A stretch of 64,000 nt of DNA from NCBI RefSeq assembly GCF_001971725.1, contig NZ_CP019388.1, positions 1,116,001 through 1,180,000 of the forward strand, written 5' to 3'. Origin of the DNA: Winogradskyella sp. J14-2 (GTDB lineage: Bacteria > Bacteroidota > Bacteroidia > Flavobacteriales > Flavobacteriaceae). The notes under the pieces were generated by a model. That model saw nothing but the letters and a program-made list of their open reading frames with translations. It did not search any database and was not told where the DNA came from. This document shows, in pieces, positions 15,873-23,876 of this stretch; the first letter of the stretch is position 1; each line of letters opens with the position of its first letter. The translations under genes were made by a program, and so were the position numbers.

Positions 15873-17273
15873 ATGAAAACATTCAGTCTATACACACATT
15901 ACAAAAAAATACTTGCAGATACCATTACTCCCGTAAGCATTTATCTTAAGATTAGAGATAAATTTCCTAATAGCATTTTGCTAGAGAGTAGCGACTATCA
16001 TGCCAATGACAATAGTTTTTCTTATATCTGTTGCAACCCAATTGCTTCAATAAAAGTTAAGGATGGTTTAATTTCACAAACTTATCCAGACGGAAGTTCT
16101 AAAAACAACTTTGCAGAATCTATAGGTGTGGTAGAAGAAATCAACAAATTTACCCGACGATTTAAGGTAGATTCTAATGAAGACTTCAAATTTATAAATA
16201 ACGGCATCTTTGGCTATACCGCTTACGATGCCGTAAAGTATTTTGAAGATATTGAAATTTCTAAAAAAGAAAACTCTATTGATATTCCAGACATTTATTA
16301 TGCTGTATATCAAAACATCATTGCCATTAACCATTTTAAAAACGAAGCTTACATTTTTGCACATTGTTTTGATACTGATAATAATATTGATGAGATACAT
16401 CAAATTATTCAGACAAGGCAATATGCATCTTACAACTTCAATGAAAAAGGAGATATTCAATCTAACCTAACCGATGAAGAATATAAACACCACGTTGAGC
16501 TTGCCAAAAAACATTGTGCCAGAGGAGATGTCTTTCAACTGGTATTGTCTAAGCAATTCTCACAAGAATTTAGTGGAGATGAATTTAATGTGTACAGAGC
16601 TTTAAGAAGCATTAACCCTTCCCCTTACCTATTCTATTTTGATTACGGAAGTTTTAAAATCTTCGGAAGCTCACCAGAAGCTCAACTCATCGTTAAAGAA
16701 GGGAAAGCCGAAATACATCCTATCGCAGGTACCTTTAAACGAACAGGAAATGACCTTAAAGACGCAGAACTCGCAGAAAAGCTAATTAACGACGACAAAG
16801 AAAACAGTGAACATGTAATGCTTGTTGACCTAGCAAGAAACGATCTTAGTAGGCATGGTTCTAATGTTAAAGTAGAAAATTACAGAGAGGTGCAATTCTT
16901 TTCGCACGTTATTCACTTAGTAAGCAAGGTTACTGGAACCAAACATAAGGAAACCGACACCATGCAAATCGTAGCGGATACGTTTCCTGCAGGAACATTA
17001 AGTGGAGCGCCAAAACATATGGCCATGCAACTCATAGAAAAATACGAAAAAACAAGCCGTAGTTTTTATGGAGGTGCTATTGGTTTTATGGATTTTCAAG
17101 GCAATTTTAACCATGCCATTATGATTAGAACATTTTTAAGTAAAAATCACAAACTATTCTGGCAAGCAGGTGCCGGATTGGTCGCAAAATCTAGCCCAGA
17201 AAATGAACTACAGGAAGTCTATAATAAGTTAGGTGCTTTAACAAAAGCTATTGAACTTGCTAAAGAAATATGA
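15873..17273 (+). CDS. trpE: Anthranilate synthase component I
   Basis: 466 residues. Makes anthranilate from chorismate with glutamine-derived ammonia from TrpG. The N-terminal regulatory domain holds LLESSDYHANDNSFSYI, which includes the LLES tryptophan-binding signature. The chorismate-binding domain has IHPIAGTFKRTGND, LVDLARNDLSRHG, TFPAGTLSGAPKHMAMQLI and FYGGAIGFMDFQGN. Its ATG lies 15 nt after the attenuator T run, so its expression is directly gated by it. The LLES element implies additional feedback inhibition by tryptophan. Confidence 0.95.
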   Translation: MKTFSLYTHYKKILADTITPVSIYLKIRDKFPNSILLESSDYHANDNSFSYICCNPIASIKVKDGLISQTYPDGSSKNNFAESIGVVEEINKFTRRFKVDSNEDFKFINNGIFGYTAYDAVKYFEDIEISKKENSIDIPDIYYAVYQNIIAINHFKNEAYIFAHCFDTDNNIDEIHQIIQTRQYASYNFNEKGDIQSNLTDEEYKHHVELAKKHCARGDVFQLVLSKQFSQEFSGDEFNVYRALRSINPSPYLFYFDYGSFKIFGSSPEAQLIVKEGKAEIHPIAGTFKRTGNDLKDAELAEKLINDDKENSEHVMLVDLARNDLSRHGSNVKVENYREVQFFSHVIHLVSKVTGTKHKETDTMQIVADTFPAGTLSGAPKHMAMQLIEKYEKTSRSFYGGAIGFMDFQGNFNHAIMIRTFLSKNHKLFWQAGAGLVAKSSPENELQEVYNKLGALTKAIELAKEI

Positions 17274-17342
17274 TTAGTGATTAGTGAAAAATTGATTAAG
17301 GATGACAATAAAAACAAATTTTAATATATCAAAAAACAAATT

Positions 17343-17361
17343 CCCTTTCCTCTGGAAAGGG
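17343..17361. repeat. Palindromic repeat before trpG (CCCTTTCC-TCT-GGAAAGGG)
   Basis: A perfect 8-bp hairpin followed by GGGTTAGGGATAGG (17359-17372). It lies directly upstream of the trpG start at 17376 and occupies the usual ribosome-binding region. It is of a type dispersed in flavobacterial genomes. Confidence 0.6.
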
Positions 17362-17375
17362 TTAGGGATAGGCTT

Positions 17376-17942
17376 ATGAAAAAGGTTTTAGTAATCGACA
17401 ATTACGATAGTTTCACTTACAATTTAGTTCATTATTTAGAAGACTTAAATTGTGAAGTCACCGTAAAACGAAATGACAAATTAACACTTGAAGACGTAGA
17501 TGCATTTGATAAAATAGTGCTCTCACCTGGTCCTGGAATACCAGAAGAAGCCGGACTTCTAAAAGACATTATTACTAAATACGCACCAACAAAAAGTATA
17601 CTCGGTGTTTGTTTAGGACAACAAGCTATTGGTGAAGTTTTTGGTGGCACACTAGAAAATCTAGATACGGTGTATCATGGTGTTGCAACACATGTAACGC
17701 TTTCTGTTGATGATGAGCCATTATTTAAGGGTATAGATAAAACCTTTGAAGTTGGCAGATATCACTCTTGGGTAGTGAGCAACAATTTACCAGAGGTATT
17801 AGAAGCTACTTCATTTGATACCAATGGGCAAATTATGTCATTAAGGCACAAAGTTTATGATGTAAAGGGTGTACAATATCATCCCGAATCTGTATTAACA
17901 CCTGATGGGAAAAAGATTTTAGAAAACTGGGTGAATAATTAG
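17376..17942 (+). CDS. trpG: Anthranilate synthase component II (glutamine amidotransferase)
   Basis: 188 residues, class I glutamine amidotransferase. LVIDNYDSFTYNLVHYLE begins the domain; the catalytic Cys is in GVCLGQQAIGE, and the His-Glu pair is in VQYHPESVLTP. It supplies ammonia to TrpE. Its TAG stop codon is the first base triplet of a TAGACTTTAGA repeat that precedes the inserted four-helix-bundle gene, so the extreme 3' end may derive from the insertion. Confidence 0.95.
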   Translation: MKKVLVIDNYDSFTYNLVHYLEDLNCEVTVKRNDKLTLEDVDAFDKIVLSPGPGIPEEAGLLKDIITKYAPTKSILGVCLGQQAIGEVFGGTLENLDTVYHGVATHVTLSVDDEPLFKGIDKTFEVGRYHSWVVSNNLPEVLEATSFDTNGQIMSLRHKVYDVKGVQYHPESVLTPDGKKILENWVNN

Positions 17943-17971
17943 ACTTTAGACACTAGAAAATAGACTTTAGA
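17940..17971. repeat. Direct repeat TAGACTTTAGA before the four-helix-bundle gene
   Basis: Two identical 11-mers at 17940-17950 and 17961-17971, 10 nt apart, the first overlapping the trpG stop codon and the second ending 1 nt before the next ATG. They look like a leader carried by the inserted gene. Confidence 0.65.
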
Positions 17972-17972
17972 T

Positions 17973-18329
17973 ATGAATAATTATAAAGAATTAAAGGTTT
18001 GGCAAAAATCTATGGATTTGGTTGAACTAGTCTACAAGTTGACCTCATTGTTTCCGAAAGAAGAAAAATATGGTCTTATTAGTCAAATTCAGAGATGTGC
18101 TGTCTCAATACCTTCTAATATTGCAGAAGGTGCTGGCAGATATTCAAATAAAGAGTTCAAACATTTCATTAGTATTGCTAACGGATCTTCAAATGAATTA
18201 AGCACTCAATTACATCTAAGTATTCGTGTAGGATACATTAATGAAAATGAAGTAACGGAAATTTTCAAACTACTAACTGAAATTCAGAAAATTAACTATA
18301 CATTAATTAAAAAGTTCTCAAATCTATAG
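17973..18329 (+). CDS. Four-helix bundle protein (23S rRNA intervening-sequence family)
   Basis: 118 residues, all helical. The signature KELKVWQKSMDLVELVYKLT at the N-terminus, LISQIQRCAVSIPSNIAEGAGR in the middle and SSNELSTQL place it in the S23/IVP family (TIGR02436 type), first known from 23S rRNA intervening sequences. The function is unknown; members form pentameric bundles with a charged pore. It interrupts the trp operon between trpG and trpD, preceded by tandem TAGACTTTAGA repeats, so it is probably a hitch-hiking mobile gene and not part of tryptophan synthesis. Confidence 0.92.
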   Translation: MNNYKELKVWQKSMDLVELVYKLTSLFPKEEKYGLISQIQRCAVSIPSNIAEGAGRYSNKEFKHFISIANGSSNELSTQLHLSIRVGYINENEVTEIFKLLTEIQKINYTLIKKFSNL

Positions 18330-18351
18330 TCTTATATCTCAAATCTAACAC

Positions 18352-19347
18352 ATGAAAGAAATTTTAAACAGACTAATAAATCAAGAAAGTATCTCAGCAG
18401 AAGAAGCTAAAAGTGTTTTAGTGAATATCTCAAATGGTGTATACAATCAAAGCCAGATTGCTTCTTTTTTAACAGTCTATATGATGCGAAGTATTACTAC
18501 AGAAGAACTTCGCGGTTTTAGAGATGCCTTGTTAGAGCTTTGTATTCCTGTTGAGCTAGACGGTTATAATACTATTGATTTATGTGGTACAGGTGGTGAT
18601 GGAAAAAATACGTTTAATATATCAACCCTATCCTCGTTTGTTACTGCTGGTGCTGGAGTACATGTAACAAAACATGGTAATTATGGCGTCTCATCTGCAT
18701 CAGGATCCTCTAACGTTATGGAGCATTTAGGTATAAAATTTTCTAATGACATCGATTTTTTAAAACGCAGTTTAGATAAAGCAGGCATTTGTGTTTTACA
18801 CGCACCGCTTTTTCATCCTGCCATGAAAAATGTGGCACCAATACGTAAGGAACTAGGTGTAAAAACCTTTTTCAATATGCTGGGTCCTATGGTTAATCCA
18901 GCATTTCCTAAAAATCAGATGGTTGGAGTTTTTAATTTAGAATTACTCAGACTATATGGTTATTTATATCAAGAAACTGATAAAAATTACGCTATAGTGC
19001 ATGCTTTAGATGGTTATGATGAAATATCGCTAACGGGAAAAACCAAAACAATTACCAATACTTCCGAAACTTTATTTGAAGCTCAAGACATTGGCTTAGA
19101 ACAAATCGATGCTTCAGATATTTATGGTGGATCTACTGTAAAAGAAGCAGCTAAAATTTTCAAAAAAATTATTAACGGAAAGGGAACCGAAGCTCAAAAT
19201 AACGTAGTCTGCGCCAATGCTGGATTGGCCATAGCGACGGTAAAACAGATTTCGCACAAAGACGGTATTGCAATGGCTGAAGAATCCTTAAAAAGTGGTT
19301 TAGCAAAATCTAGCCTTGAAAAATTGATTACGTTGAGCGATAAATAA
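18352..19347 (+). CDS. trpD: Anthranilate phosphoribosyltransferase
   Basis: 331 residues. Transfers phosphoribose from PRPP to anthranilate. Visible: LCGTGGDGKNTFNISTLSS (PRPP-binding glycine loop), VTKHGNYGVSSASGSSNVMEHLG, FFNMLGPMVNPAFPKNQMVGVF and the HALDGYDEISLTG motif. Normal length. It follows the inserted four-helix-bundle gene by 22 nt. Confidence 0.95.
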   Translation: MKEILNRLINQESISAEEAKSVLVNISNGVYNQSQIASFLTVYMMRSITTEELRGFRDALLELCIPVELDGYNTIDLCGTGGDGKNTFNISTLSSFVTAGAGVHVTKHGNYGVSSASGSSNVMEHLGIKFSNDIDFLKRSLDKAGICVLHAPLFHPAMKNVAPIRKELGVKTFFNMLGPMVNPAFPKNQMVGVFNLELLRLYGYLYQETDKNYAIVHALDGYDEISLTGKTKTITNTSETLFEAQDIGLEQIDASDIYGGSTVKEAAKIFKKIINGKGTEAQNNVVCANAGLAIATVKQISHKDGIAMAEESLKSGLAKSSLEKLITLSDK

Positions 19348-19404
19348 GAAATCTGTGTATAGTAAGCAATAAAAACATAATACACTGATTACTAAATACT
19401 TAGT

Positions 19405-19446
19405 ACCGAACACTGAACACTGAATACTGAATACTGAATACTGAAA
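19405..19446. repeat. Heptamer tandem repeat upstream of trpC
   Basis: Six consecutive 7-nt units of ACTGAAT type (ACCGAAC, ACTGAAC, ACTGAAT x3, ACTGAAA) end 1 nt before the trpC ATG at 19448. Confidence 0.8.
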
Positions 19447-19447
19447 C

Positions 19448-20236
19448 ATGAACATCCTAGATAAAATAGTAATTGACAAACGCAAAGAAGTTGCACTTCG
19501 AAAAAGCCTTATTCCTTTAAAACAATTGGAAACTTCAGTGCTTTTTGAAAGATCAACAATCTCGCTCTCTGAGCGTTTAAAAAACAGCACTTCAGGCATC
19601 ATTGCAGAGCACAAGAGACGTTCACCATCAAAATCTACAATCAACCAAAACTTGAATGTGCAAGATGTTGCTAAGGGTTATGAAGATGCTGGTGTTTGTG
19701 GCATGTCTGTGCTTACAGATGGAAAATATTTTGGTGGTTCTTTAGACGATTTATTATTAGCTAGAGCCAGTTGCAATTTGTCACTATTACGCAAAGAATT
19801 TATTATTGACACCTATCAAATCTTAGAAGCTAAAGCTTATGGAGCTGATGTCATTTTGTTGATTGCGGCAATCCTAACTAAGGAAGAAATAAAGCAATTT
19901 TCAGAATTAGCTAAAAGCCTAGATCTAGATGTTTTGCTTGAGGTTCATAATTTAGAAGAGCTTCAAAAGTCCATTATGCCAACCATTGACATGCTAGGTG
20001 TTAATAACAGAAATTTAAAAACTTTTGAAGTAAGCCTAGAAACATCAAAAACATTGAGCAATCACATTCCTGATGATTTTGTAAAAGTTTCAGAAAGTGG
20101 TATCAGTTCTATTGAAGCCATAAAGGAATTGCAACCTTATGGATACAAAGGTTTTTTAATTGGTGAAAATTTTATGAAAACTGATAATCCTGGAGAGAGT
20201 GCAACAAAATTTATAAAAGACCTAGCAGGTTTTTAA
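19448..20236 (+). CDS. trpC: Indole-3-glycerol phosphate synthase
   Basis: 262 residues, TIM barrel. Visible: IIAEHKRRSPSKS with the catalytic Lys (from EFKRxSPS), DVAKGYEDAGVCGMSVLTD, KEFIIDTYQILEAKAYGADVILLIAAIL, DMLGVNNRNLKTFEV and VSESGISS. Closes the indole ring from CdRP. The last codons (KDLAGF plus TAA) fall inside an AGACCTAGCAGG repeat, so the C-terminus may have been supplied by that element. Confidence 0.95.
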   Translation: MNILDKIVIDKRKEVALRKSLIPLKQLETSVLFERSTISLSERLKNSTSGIIAEHKRRSPSKSTINQNLNVQDVAKGYEDAGVCGMSVLTDGKYFGGSLDDLLLARASCNLSLLRKEFIIDTYQILEAKAYGADVILLIAAILTKEEIKQFSELAKSLDLDVLLEVHNLEELQKSIMPTIDMLGVNNRNLKTFEVSLETSKTLSNHIPDDFVKVSESGISSIEAIKELQPYGYKGFLIGENFMKTDNPGESATKFIKDLAGF

Positions 20237-20249
20237 AACCTAGCAGGTC
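20219..20249. repeat. Inverted repeat overlapping the trpC 3' end
   Basis: GACCTAGCAGGTTTT and AAAACCTAGCAGGTC form a hairpin with a small AGC/AGC internal loop. The trpC stop lies within it. A shorter module, ATTCCTGCCTTTGCAG (20265-20280), follows before trpF. Confidence 0.65.
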
Positions 20250-20294
20250 TAAAACAAAACACAGATTCCTGCCTTTGCAGTAATGACAGAAATT

Positions 20295-21002
20295 ATGAAA
20301 ATCAAAATCTGCGGAATGAAATATAACACAGCCGAAGTTGCAAAATTGCAACCAAACTATCTTGGCTTTATATTTTACAAAAAATCATCTCGTAATTTTG
20401 AAGGTGACATTCCAGAGTTACCAAAAACCATCAAAAAAGTTGGTGTTTTTGTTGATGAGGCAATTGAAGTCATTATGCAAAAAATTGAAAAATACGACCT
20501 TGATGCAATTCAGCTACATGGTAATGAATCTCCTGATTATTGTAAAGTCCTGAAGCGTCATTACGAGAAGCGGAGCGACGAAGTAATCTCATCAAAAGAG
20601 ACAAATTGCCACGCCCTGACAAAAAGCATCAGGACTCGCAATGACAAATTAATTGAAATCATCAAAGTCTTCAGCATCAAAGATAAATTCGACTTTAGTC
20701 AACTGCAACCTTATGAAGACTATGTAGATTATTTTCTATTCGACACCAAAGGAAAGTTACCAGGCGGAAATGGCTACACCTTTAATTGGGATGTATTAAA
20801 AGACTATCCATCAACAAAACCTTACTTTTTAAGTGGTGGTATTGGGTTAGAAGAAATGGACAATGTTTTGTCATTCATGCAGAGAGAGGAATCTAAATAT
20901 TGCCATGCCATTGATATCAACAGTAAATTTGAAATAAAACCTGGTTTGAAGGCTATTGAAAAACTAGAAGAATTTATAACCAATTTGTCATTCCGCACTT
21001 GA
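20295..21002 (+). CDS. trpF: Phosphoribosylanthranilate isomerase with in-frame repeat insertion
   Basis: 235 residues from ATG at 20295 (MKIKICGMK, the canonical TrpF start); an ATG at 20283 lies in repeat-derived sequence. Catalytic features: Cys in KICGMK and Asp in YFLFDTKGKLPGGNG. Between IQLHGNESPDYCKVLK and IEIIKVFSI lie about 30 extra residues (RHYEKRSDEVISSKE ... TRNDK) encoded by an 89-bp palindromic repeat. Without them the protein would be about 205 residues, the usual size. The insertion falls at a helix-to-strand loop and keeps the frame. The final NLSFRT is encoded by another repeat. Confidence 0.92.
   Translation: MKIKICGMKYNTAEVAKLQPNYLGFIFYKKSSRNFEGDIPELPKTIKKVGVFVDEAIEVIMQKIEKYDLDAIQLHGNESPDYCKVLKRHYEKRSDEVISSKETNCHALTKSIRTRNDKLIEIIKVFSIKDKFDFSQLQPYEDYVDYFLFDTKGKLPGGNGYTFNWDVLKDYPSTKPYFLSGGIGLEEMDNVLSFMQREESKYCHAIDINSKFEIKPGLKAIEKLEEFITNLSFRT
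20557..20645. repeat. 89-bp palindromic element inserted in frame in trpF
   Basis: Ends are inverted: GTCATTACGAG on the left and CTCGCAATGAC on the right (10 of 11 match). Inside are GGAGCGACGAAGTAATCTC and a CCTGAC...GTCAGG-like hairpin. It resembles the dispersed GTCATTGCGAG...AAGCAATCTC class of bacterial palindromes. It adds about 30 codons without a stop. Confidence 0.8.
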
Positions 21003-21047
21003 TGCGGAATCCACAATTAAAACTTTGAGATTCCTGCCTTCGCAGGA
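20990..21047. repeat. Two palindromes spanning the trpF 3' end and trpB leader
   Basis: ATTCCGCA-CTTGA-TGCGGAAT (20990-21010) covers the trpF stop codon (21000-21002). TTCCTGC-CTTC-GCAGGAA (21031-21047) ends 8 nt before the trpB ATG. Confidence 0.75.
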
Positions 21048-21055
21048 ACAAGACT

Positions 21056-22243
21056 ATGAAAAACACATACAACATCAACGACAAAGGCTACTACGGTGAA
21101 TTTGGTGGAGCCTTTATTCCAGAAATGCTCTACCCAAATGTAGAAGAACTACGCCAAAACTATCTAAAAGTAATGGCAGAACCGTCTTTTCAAGAAGAGT
21201 TTAATCAACTGCTTAAGGATTATGTTGGTCGTCCTTCTCCGCTCTATTTTGCCAAGCGCCTTTCAGAAAAATACAACACTAAAGTATATTTAAAACGTGA
21301 AGATTTAAATCATACTGGTGCGCATAAGGTTAATAACACCATTGGGCAAATCCTTATGGCAAAACGTTTAGGTAAAAACAGAATCATTGCCGAAACTGGT
21401 GCAGGACAACATGGAGTTGCTACAGCGACAGTTTGTGCACTTATGGGAATGGAATGCATTGTTTACATGGGAGAAATTGATATTGCCAGGCAAGCACCAA
21501 ACGTTGCTCGTATGAAAATGTTAGGTGCGGAAGTGAGACCAGCATTGTCAGGAAGTAGAACACTAAAAGATGCAACCAACGAAGCGATTAGGGATTGGAT
21601 TAATAATCCAGTTGACACACATTACATTATTGGCTCAGCTATTGGGCCTCATCCTTATCCTGATATGGTGACGCGATTTCAGTCTGTTATTTCAGAAGAA
21701 ATAAAATGGCAACTCAAAGAAAAAGAAGGTAAAGAAAATCCTGATTATGTGGTGGCTTGTATTGGTGGTGGTAGTAACGCAGCTGGAACGTATTATCACT
21801 TTTTAGAAAATGAAAGCGTTGGTATTATTGCTGTAGAAGCTGCAGGTAAAGGTATTCATTCTGGTGAAAGCGCTGCGACTTCAGCATTAGGCAAAGAAGG
21901 TATAATTCATGGTTGTAAAACCTTATTAATGCAAACTGACGATGGTCAAATCACAGAACCTTACTCAATTTCGGCAGGTCTAGATTATCCTGGTGTTGGT
22001 CCATTACATTCGCATTTGTACAAGTCTGGTCGTGGTGAATTTTACTCTGCCACAGATGATGAAGCTATGCAAGCTGGTTTAGAATTAACCAAATTGGAAG
22101 GTATTATTCCTGCAATAGAAACAAGCCACGCTTTAGCTGTTTTTAAGCACAAAACCTTTAAACCAGATGATATTGTTGTCATTAGTTTATCTGGTCGTGG
22201 CGACAAAGATTTACAGAATTATATTGATTATTTTAAACTTTAG
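21056..22243 (+). CDS. trpB: Tryptophan synthase beta chain
   Basis: 395 residues, standard TrpB1. PLP lysine in LNHTGAHKVNNTIGQ, the phosphate-binding CIGGGSNAAGTYYHF, ETGAGQHGVATATV with catalytic Glu region, and SGRGDKDLQNY at the end. Condenses indole with serine. It is followed by trpA; an 8-nt spaced palindrome sits directly before its start. Confidence 0.97.
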   Translation: MKNTYNINDKGYYGEFGGAFIPEMLYPNVEELRQNYLKVMAEPSFQEEFNQLLKDYVGRPSPLYFAKRLSEKYNTKVYLKREDLNHTGAHKVNNTIGQILMAKRLGKNRIIAETGAGQHGVATATVCALMGMECIVYMGEIDIARQAPNVARMKMLGAEVRPALSGSRTLKDATNEAIRDWINNPVDTHYIIGSAIGPHPYPDMVTRFQSVISEEIKWQLKEKEGKENPDYVVACIGGGSNAAGTYYHFLENESVGIIAVEAAGKGIHSGESAATSALGKEGIIHGCKTLLMQTDDGQITEPYSISAGLDYPGVGPLHSHLYKSGRGEFYSATDDEAMQAGLELTKLEGIIPAIETSHALAVFKHKTFKPDDIVVISLSGRGDKDLQNYIDYFKL

Positions 22244-22291
22244 CAGTATTCAGAAATGAGATATTAGATATGAGATCTCTCAAACTAATTT

Positions 22292-22333
22292 CTCAATACT
22301 CAATACTCAATACTCAATACTCAATACTCAATA
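22292..22333. repeat. Heptamer tandem repeat upstream of trpA
   Basis: Six perfect copies of CTCAATA (equivalently ACTCAAT), ending 7 nt before the trpA ATG at 22341. It differs by one base per unit from the ACTGAAT array before trpC, and has the same copy number. Confidence 0.85.
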
Positions 22334-22340
22334 CTATAAT

Positions 22341-23105
22341 ATGAACAGAATAAACCAAAAGCTAAAAGAAGATAAAAAACTACTGTCTATATACTTTACA
22401 GCAGGTTACCCAAATATAGATGACACTGTGTCAATTATTCAGAATTTAGAACAAAGTGGTGTGGATATGATAGAAATTGGCCTGCCTTTTAGCGATCCAC
22501 TTGCTGATGGACCTACCATACAAGCCAGTTCTACAGCTGCACTAAAAAATGGTATGACTACCGAAAAACTATTCGAACAACTTAAAGATATTCGGAAATC
22601 GGTTTCACTTCCTTTAATCATAATGGGCTATTTTAATCCTGTGTTGCAATATGGTGTCGAAGCCTTTTGTAAAAAGTGTCAAGAGATCGGTATCGATGGA
22701 CTAATTCTTCCTGATTTACCTGCAGATGTTTATGACGAGGCATACAAAGCTATCTTTGAAAAATATGGTCTTATCAATGTGTTTTTAATTACACCTCAAA
22801 CTTCAGAAGAACGCATTAGATATATCGATTCTATTTCAAACGGATTTATATACATGGTAAGTTCTGCGAGTACAACTGGTGCGCAATCTGGTTTTGGAGA
22901 AACACAAACCAATTATTTTGAACGTATTTCAAAAATGAACTTAAACAATCCGCAAATTGTTGGGTTTGGCATTTCTAATAACGACACATTTACAAAAGCA
23001 ACCGCTTATGCTAAAGGTGCTATTATTGGGAGTGCTTTTATAAAATATATTACACAAAGAGGCACGCACGCTATCCATGATTTTGTGAATTCAGTTATAA
23101 AGTAG
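22341..23105 (+). CDS. trpA: Tryptophan synthase alpha chain
   Basis: 254 residues, TIM barrel. Visible: catalytic Glu in DMIEIGLPFSDPLADGPTIQ, ILPDLPADVYDEA with catalytic Asp, FIYMVSSASTTGAQ and VGFGISNNDTF with the phosphate-binding region after it. Cleaves indole-3-glycerol phosphate to indole, which is channelled to TrpB. Last gene of the trp operon; no clear terminator hairpin seen before the next gene. Confidence 0.96.
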   Translation: MNRINQKLKEDKKLLSIYFTAGYPNIDDTVSIIQNLEQSGVDMIEIGLPFSDPLADGPTIQASSTAALKNGMTTEKLFEQLKDIRKSVSLPLIIMGYFNPVLQYGVEAFCKKCQEIGIDGLILPDLPADVYDEAYKAIFEKYGLINVFLITPQTSEERIRYIDSISNGFIYMVSSASTTGAQSGFGETQTNYFERISKMNLNNPQIVGFGISNNDTFTKATAYAKGAIIGSAFIKYITQRGTHAIHDFVNSVIK

Positions 23106-23147
23106 ATATTTACGCCTTTCAACAATTTAACTTTTAAACAAAATACT

Positions 23148-23558
23148 ATGGAATGGTACCTCACGGTAGTAAAAGAGAACTATGCTAATTTTTCTGGAAG
23201 AGCACGTCGTAAAGAATATTGGATGTTTACATTAATAAATACCTTAATCATCTTTGGCCTTGGTATTTTTACGAGTCTTCTTGCTGATACTACTGCGGTT
23301 TTCATACCTGCTGTAACCCTTGGGCTTTATATTTTAGCCATGTTTATACCCAACTTAGCGGTTACTGTTAGAAGGTTTCACGACACAGGCAAAAGCGGTT
23401 GGTATTATTTATTATCGCTTATTCCTTATGTAGGAGGTCTCATCTTAATCATTATGATGGCTCAAAATGGCGATAATGGCACCAACAAATATGGTCCGGA
23501 CCCTAAAGCTCCTAATAGCGATGAGATTGAAGACATCGGAAAACCTCTCTTAGATTAG
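23148..23558 (+). CDS. DUF805 inner-membrane protein
   Basis: 136 residues. The pattern NYANFSGRARRKEYWMFTLIN, three membrane helices and RRFHDTGKSGWYYLLSLIPYVGGLILI is that of DUF805 (YhaH/YhaI-like) proteins. The function is unknown. It begins 42 nt after trpA on the same strand and might be co-transcribed, but has no known link to tryptophan. Confidence 0.88.
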   Translation: MEWYLTVVKENYANFSGRARRKEYWMFTLINTLIIFGLGIFTSLLADTTAVFIPAVTLGLYILAMFIPNLAVTVRRFHDTGKSGWYYLLSLIPYVGGLILIIMMAQNGDNGTNKYGPDPKAPNSDEIEDIGKPLLD

Positions 23559-23606
23559 TTTTCTTATATGAAGCAGCCTATAGTAGATAAAATAAGTCTT
23601 TTATAA

Positions 23607-23819
23607 ATGAAAGTCTTAAATAATCTGCCAATAGTAATACTACTCTGCTCAACCCTTGGCTTAGCTCCATTTTTCCCAATGCCACATATTGTTGGTAAGC
23701 TAAGATGGATTGCTGGAGGTGCTAATGGTATGACTATAATGGATTATTTTGATGTATTGCTCCATGGATTTCCTTTTGTATTATTGTTGAGATTGATAAT
23801 CGTTAAACTTAAAAAGTAA
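23607..23819 (+). CDS. Small hydrophobic membrane protein
   Basis: 70 residues, ATG start, with two membrane segments (LPIVILLCSTLGLAPFFPMP and GFPFVLLLRLIIVKL). The LGLAPFFPMPH pattern recalls short flavobacterial proteins labelled as RND transporter-like, a label not supported by its size. Function not recognised. Confidence 0.6.
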   Translation: MKVLNNLPIVILLCSTLGLAPFFPMPHIVGKLRWIAGGANGMTIMDYFDVLLHGFPFVLLLRLIIVKLKK

Positions 23820-23820
23820 G

Positions 23821-23869
23821 GTTCTGAAACAACACTCCGACTGCGCTCAGTGTGACAGTTCAGAATGAC
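23821..23869. repeat. Dispersed palindromic repeat before trmL
   Basis: Outer TTCTGAA (23822-23828) pairs with TTCAGAA (23859-23865); inner CACT pairs with AGTG around a CCGACTGCGCTC core. It includes an upstream start codon option for trmL (23865), which argues for the later ATG. Confidence 0.6.
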
Positions 23870-23876
23870 AATTATT

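Noticed and set aside
20283-20294. Upstream ATG for trpF
   Set aside because: It lies in repeat-derived sequence; MKIKICGMK at 20295 matches the family start.
22292-22333. CRISPR-like array
   Set aside because: Units are 7 nt with no spacers; no cas genes in the window.
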